Of a DNA stretch of 8,777 bases, positions 6,510 to 8,777 are shown piece after piece. The position numbers and the translations under genes are program-made. The notes beneath the pieces are model-generated. The model was not told the DNA's origin. It worked only from the letters and a program-made list of their open reading frames with translations, and made no database searches. The stretch comes from Candidatus Aminicenantota bacterium (GTDB lineage: Bacteria > Acidobacteriota > Aminicenantia > UBA2199). The stretch spans positions 9,111,049 through 9,119,825 of the forward strand of contig CP070627.1 in assembly GCA_020355945.1 (NCBI GenBank), read 5' to 3'. Positions within the stretch are counted from its first letter, which is position 1, and each line of letters begins with the position of its first letter.

Positions 6510-7238
6510 ATGAGTTCAGGTAGAAGAAAATTCTTAAACTTCTTAGGGAGTATAGGACTATTGTCACTTATCCCGGGTTCATCGGCGCTTGCTCAAAGGA
6601 AGCCAAAATTTATAAAGCACCCGAAGATTAAAGGCCCCAAGATAAAGGGTAGAACCTTGAGCAAGAGAGCGCTTTACGAGAAACTGTCCAGTCGCCCATT
6701 GGAAAAGATACGCGACAGGCTAACTGGTAGGTTCTACGCGGGGCCTATTAGACGCACCGGGGAGAGCTATATGGATCTTATCAATTGGGATCTCGGTCCA
6801 CGGGGGGCACAGACCGGTTGTTTAGTCGCCGCCTCATGGATAACCGATGGTACACCAACGGATAGTATAAGTTGCTATGGCACTTTATATTGCCGTTCCA
6901 ATCAATGTGCAGCAGATACTTGCAGTTCTTATTGGTGTGATAGAAACACTTGTGATAAACATACTTGCAAAACTGAGATTTGTGATAGTCACTCGTGCGA
7001 TGAAGAAGGAAAATGCGAAAACCAACAGTGCCCTGGTCACCTTAAAAAGGAGATTTTTTGGGAGGATTTTGCAAAATACCCTGAGGATCCGTTCGTGACC
7101 GAGATTAAAGATATACTAAAAACCACTGATGTTGCAGTAATAAAGCAAGAGTTAATTAAAATAATCTATTCAAATGAAGTACTTAACCTGGGCGCTCAGC
7201 ATTTTGTGGCATCAACTTTCCGTAAAATGACAAAATAA
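6510..7238 (+). CDS. Tat-signal protein with a five-residue-period Cys array; putative RiPP precursor
   Basis: A 242-residue protein that I do not recognise as a named family. Residues 1-28 form a Tat-like signal: GRRKFLNF, then a mild hydrophobic stretch (GSIGLLSLIPGSSALA), with cleavage likely after the A-L-A motif at 26-28. Residues 29-75 are basic, with a short PKIKG repeat. Residues 122-174 hold eleven Cys: C122, C128, C133, C138, C143, C148, C153, C158, C163, C169 and C174; eight of them (128-163) are exactly five apart. Cys104 lies outside the array. Asp or Glu often follows the Cys (C143-D, C148-D, C158-D, C163-D, C169-E) and Thr or Ser often precedes it. Residues 176-242 form a follower with helical character. 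A radical SAM/SPASM gene follows 31 bp later, so the array is probably its substrate. Alternatives are a disulfide-rich or metal-binding exported protein, or an enzyme subunit needing Cys crosslinks, as in quinohemoprotein amine dehydrogenase gamma subunits. Confidence 0.72.
   Translation: MSSGRRKFLNFLGSIGLLSLIPGSSALAQRKPKFIKHPKIKGPKIKGRTLSKRALYEKLSSRPLEKIRDRLTGRFYAGPIRRTGESYMDLINWDLGPRGAQTGCLVAASWITDGTPTDSISCYGTLYCRSNQCAADTCSSYWCDRNTCDKHTCKTEICDSHSCDEEGKCENQQCPGHLKKEIFWEDFAKYPEDPFVTEIKDILKTTDVAVIKQELIKIIYSNEVLNLGAQHFVASTFRKMTK
6873..7031 (+). repeat. Degenerate 15-bp periodic Cys-codon array
   Basis: TGT/TGC codons recur every 15 bp (18 bp at the first and second-last steps) across eleven Cys of the precursor. 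Several units share the codon start TGTGAT or TGCGAT (Cys-Asp), for example at 6936, 6951, 6981 and 6996. The periodicity is strict in Cys position while the other codons vary, which suggests old unit duplication kept by selection on Cys spacing. Confidence 0.7.
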
Positions 7239-7269
7239 AAATAACACGTCTAAAATTATAAATATTAAT

Positions 7270-8646
7270 ATGGCAGAAAGCCCTTATACTTCTAAACCTT
7301 CACATTACAATTGTTTTGTTAACTTACCCGAAAGTGGAGTACTACTTGCTTACAATGGCATAACAACCGCCGCGGCTGAATTTCCTATTGAAACCAAGGA
7401 AATTATTGGACGCATATTGGAAAGCCCGAACTCAGAATATTCAGATAAGGAATTGGATATAAAACAAACTTTGCTTCAAGGGGGGTTTTTAATTCCTGTC
7501 GAGGTGGATGAGAACACTTACTTGAAGGTACGAAACCGCAAGGCAAGATTTAATTCTTCCCAGGTCAGTTACACAATTCTCGTTACCAAAGATTGCAACC
7601 TTTGTTGTCCCTATTGCTATCAGAAACATAATTATGGAACAATACTACCCGAGGTGAGAGATGCTATTATCGAAATGGCCGCCCGTGAGACACGGGGGGG
7701 CAAGCCTTTATTTGTTACATGGTTTGGAGGAGAACCGCTGTTGTACGTTGATATACTATTTGAACTCTCCAAACGCTTAAAAAAAGTCGCCCTGAAGAAC
7801 AAGAGTGTTTTAAAGACATCAATTATTACTAATGGTTATCTTTTAAACCTACGAATAGCAAAGCGTTTAGTGAAAATGGGCTGCACCGACGCCCAGGTAA
7901 CCCTTGATGGTCCGAAACGAATTCATGATAAAAAGAGAATACTTCATGGAGGGGGGCCAACTTTTGAACATATTGTGCGAAATGTTCGTGAATCTTCAAG
8001 TATTCTCCCTATTGTTATTAGGGTGAACATCGACATTAATAATGCCGAATATGTTGATGAGTTACTTGATGAATTGTCCGCTTCAGGTTTGAGGAGGAAG
8101 GTCGGTTTGTATTTTCAGAGAATTCAACCATATACAGAGGTATGCGCGGATGTTGCCGGTATATGTTTCGGTGCGGAGGATTTTTCAAAATATGAAGCCA
8201 AATTTACAATGAAGATGATTGAAAAAGGATTCGGGGCTTCACGGTATCCTAACCTGAAAAGCGGGTTCTGTATTGCAGACTCTTTGGGAGGAAAGACTAT
8301 CTGCCCTGATGGTACCATTGTAAAATGCTGGAATGATGTGTCGCATCAACATGAGGCTGTAGGCCATCTCATCCAGCCTACCTTATCGGAGGGTAAAACG
8401 ATACAAAATAGCTTTAAGTGGCTGAACTGGGACCCCTTTGAGAAATCAGACTGCCTGCAATGTCCTGTCCTGCCTAATTGTATGGGAGGATGCCCATATG
8501 AAGCGTTACGGGCAAAACATCCCAACCGGGGAGCCTGTTCCACCTTAAAGTTCAACCTCAAAGAGACCATTGCCCTGACATATCTCCACAAAAGGACAAT
8601 AGAAGAGATGGAGAGGAGAAGGGGAAATATGGGGTCAGGTAAATAA
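7270..8646 (+). CDS. Radical SAM/SPASM peptide-maturase
   Basis: A 458-residue enzyme. Residues about 10-90 are an N-terminal alpha/beta region (YNCFVNL...GVLLAYNG...LLQGGFLIP) of the type seen in peptide-modifying SPASM enzymes, possibly a substrate-recognition (RRE/PqqD-like) fold. The radical SAM core has CX3CX2C at Cys109, Cys113 and Cys116, and the SAM-contact WFGGEP (151-156). The SPASM domain has the full seven-Cys pattern: Cys334-X13-Gly348-X4-Cys353, then Cys395-X2-Cys398-X5-Cys404-X3-Cys408, and Cys423, so two auxiliary 4Fe-4S clusters are expected. Relatives such as anSME, PqqE, QhpD and sacti-/ranthipeptide synthases use SAM to oxidise or crosslink residues in peptide substrates in the cytoplasm. 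The upstream Cys-array protein is the obvious substrate. The start is ATG 7270; no Shine-Dalgarno is visible in the 31-bp gap, so coupling or low translation is likely. The exact reaction is not determined by the sequence. Confidence 0.93.
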   Translation: MAESPYTSKPSHYNCFVNLPESGVLLAYNGITTAAAEFPIETKEIIGRILESPNSEYSDKELDIKQTLLQGGFLIPVEVDENTYLKVRNRKARFNSSQVSYTILVTKDCNLCCPYCYQKHNYGTILPEVRDAIIEMAARETRGGKPLFVTWFGGEPLLYVDILFELSKRLKKVALKNKSVLKTSIITNGYLLNLRIAKRLVKMGCTDAQVTLDGPKRIHDKKRILHGGGPTFEHIVRNVRESSSILPIVIRVNIDINNAEYVDELLDELSASGLRRKVGLYFQRIQPYTEVCADVAGICFGAEDFSKYEAKFTMKMIEKGFGASRYPNLKSGFCIADSLGGKTICPDGTIVKCWNDVSHQHEAVGHLIQPTLSEGKTIQNSFKWLNWDPFEKSDCLQCPVLPNCMGGCPYEALRAKHPNRGACSTLKFNLKETIALTYLHKRTIEEMERRRGNMGSGK

Positions 8647-8710
8647 TATGCTGGGAAATCCTTTCTGGGGAGAAGTAATTTACCTGGAACCATTCTCCCT
8701 GCCTTTGCCT

Positions 8711-8777
8711 CCGGCGGCCAGGGGGACTCTTTTCGAGAAAACCGTCCCCCTGGACCCCCTGCAAAAGCTTTTTATTA
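8711..8777. repeat. GC-rich palindromic intergenic repeat, possible terminator of the maturase operon
   Basis: CCAGGGGGAC (8718-8727) and GTCCCCCTGG (8744-8753) form a perfect 10-bp stem. Inside it, TTTT (8730-8733) can pair with AAAA (8738-8741) around CGAG. It is preceded by CCTCCGGCGG and followed by ACCCCCTGC and the palindrome AAAAGCTTTT. It lies about 70 bp past the radical SAM stop codon and may act as a strong hairpin at the transcript end, although a U-run does not follow at once. Its composition differs sharply from the AT-rich gene before it, which is typical of dispersed repeats. Only one copy is in this window, so the repeat status is inferred. Confidence 0.5.

Noticed and set aside
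6873..7031. CRISPR array or tandem DNA repeat as the source of the periodic signal
   Set aside because: The 15-bp period is too short and degenerate for CRISPR and is fully explained by in-frame Cys codon spacing in a coding gene.
8346..8764. Minus-strand open frames over the 3' end of the radical SAM gene
   Set aside because: They overlap well-supported SPASM coding sequence and repeat DNA and have no family signature, so they are shadows.
8648..8777. Open frame starting with ATG at 8648, directly after the radical SAM stop, running off the window
   Set aside because: The reading is mostly a translation of the GC-rich palindromic repeat (Pro/Leu-rich), with no domain or good ribosome site. 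A real downstream gene cannot be excluded because the window ends.
1410..8777. Sigma-54 (-24/-12) promoters that the NtrC-type regulator could control in this window
   Set aside because: GG-N10-GC sites with good flanks were looked for in the intergenic regions and none was convincing; the closest case elsewhere (near 486) has the wrong spacing and is inside a gene.

Overview
The window looks like bacterial chromosome from an uncultured or little-studied Gram-negative lineage. Genes are dense, and most have strong Shine-Dalgarno sites. There are Sec-type and Tat-type signal sequences, a sigma-54 type regulator, a soluble multi-domain histidine kinase and a radical SAM peptide-modification pair. 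Candidatus Aminicenantes (Acidobacteriota) or a deltaproteobacterium-like lineage would fit this mix. That is an impression from gene content and the intergenic repeat style, not a demonstrated assignment.

Layout. Positions 1-760 (+) hold the end of a type II toxin-antitoxin operon: the C-terminal piece of an Xre/MbcA/ParS-type antitoxin, overlapping a RES-domain toxin (predicted NAD+ phosphorylase). Positions 798-5989 hold four genes on the minus strand. Read in transcription order they are a secreted phospholipase B-like/C45-type Ntn hydrolase (5989-4565), a cytoplasmic REC-PAS-histidine kinase (4470-2827), a sigma-54-dependent NtrC-type response regulator (2816-1410) and a small STAS-domain protein (1151-798). 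The kinase and regulator are 10 bp apart and form a two-gene unit with a good sigma-70-like promoter directly in front of the kinase start. Positions 5990-6509 are an AT-rich divergent intergenic region.

Positions 6510-8646 (+) hold the most interesting part. A 242-residue protein carries a twin-arginine signal and an internal array of cysteines spaced almost exactly every five residues. It is followed 31 bp later by a 458-residue radical SAM/SPASM enzyme with all three cluster-binding motifs. This has the form of a ribosomally made, post-translationally modified peptide (RiPP) or protein-maturation system. The enzyme would install crosslinks, plausibly thioethers, on the Cys array in the cytoplasm, and the folded product would then leave by the Tat pathway. 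I do not recognise the precursor as a named family. The window ends in a GC-rich palindromic repeat (8711-8777) that looks like a dispersed intergenic element.

The gene groups look functionally separate: a TA module, a signalling cassette, a secreted hydrolase, and a Cys-array precursor with its maturase. The hydrolase and the precursor are divergent and both are predicted to be exported, so a link is possible but not shown.
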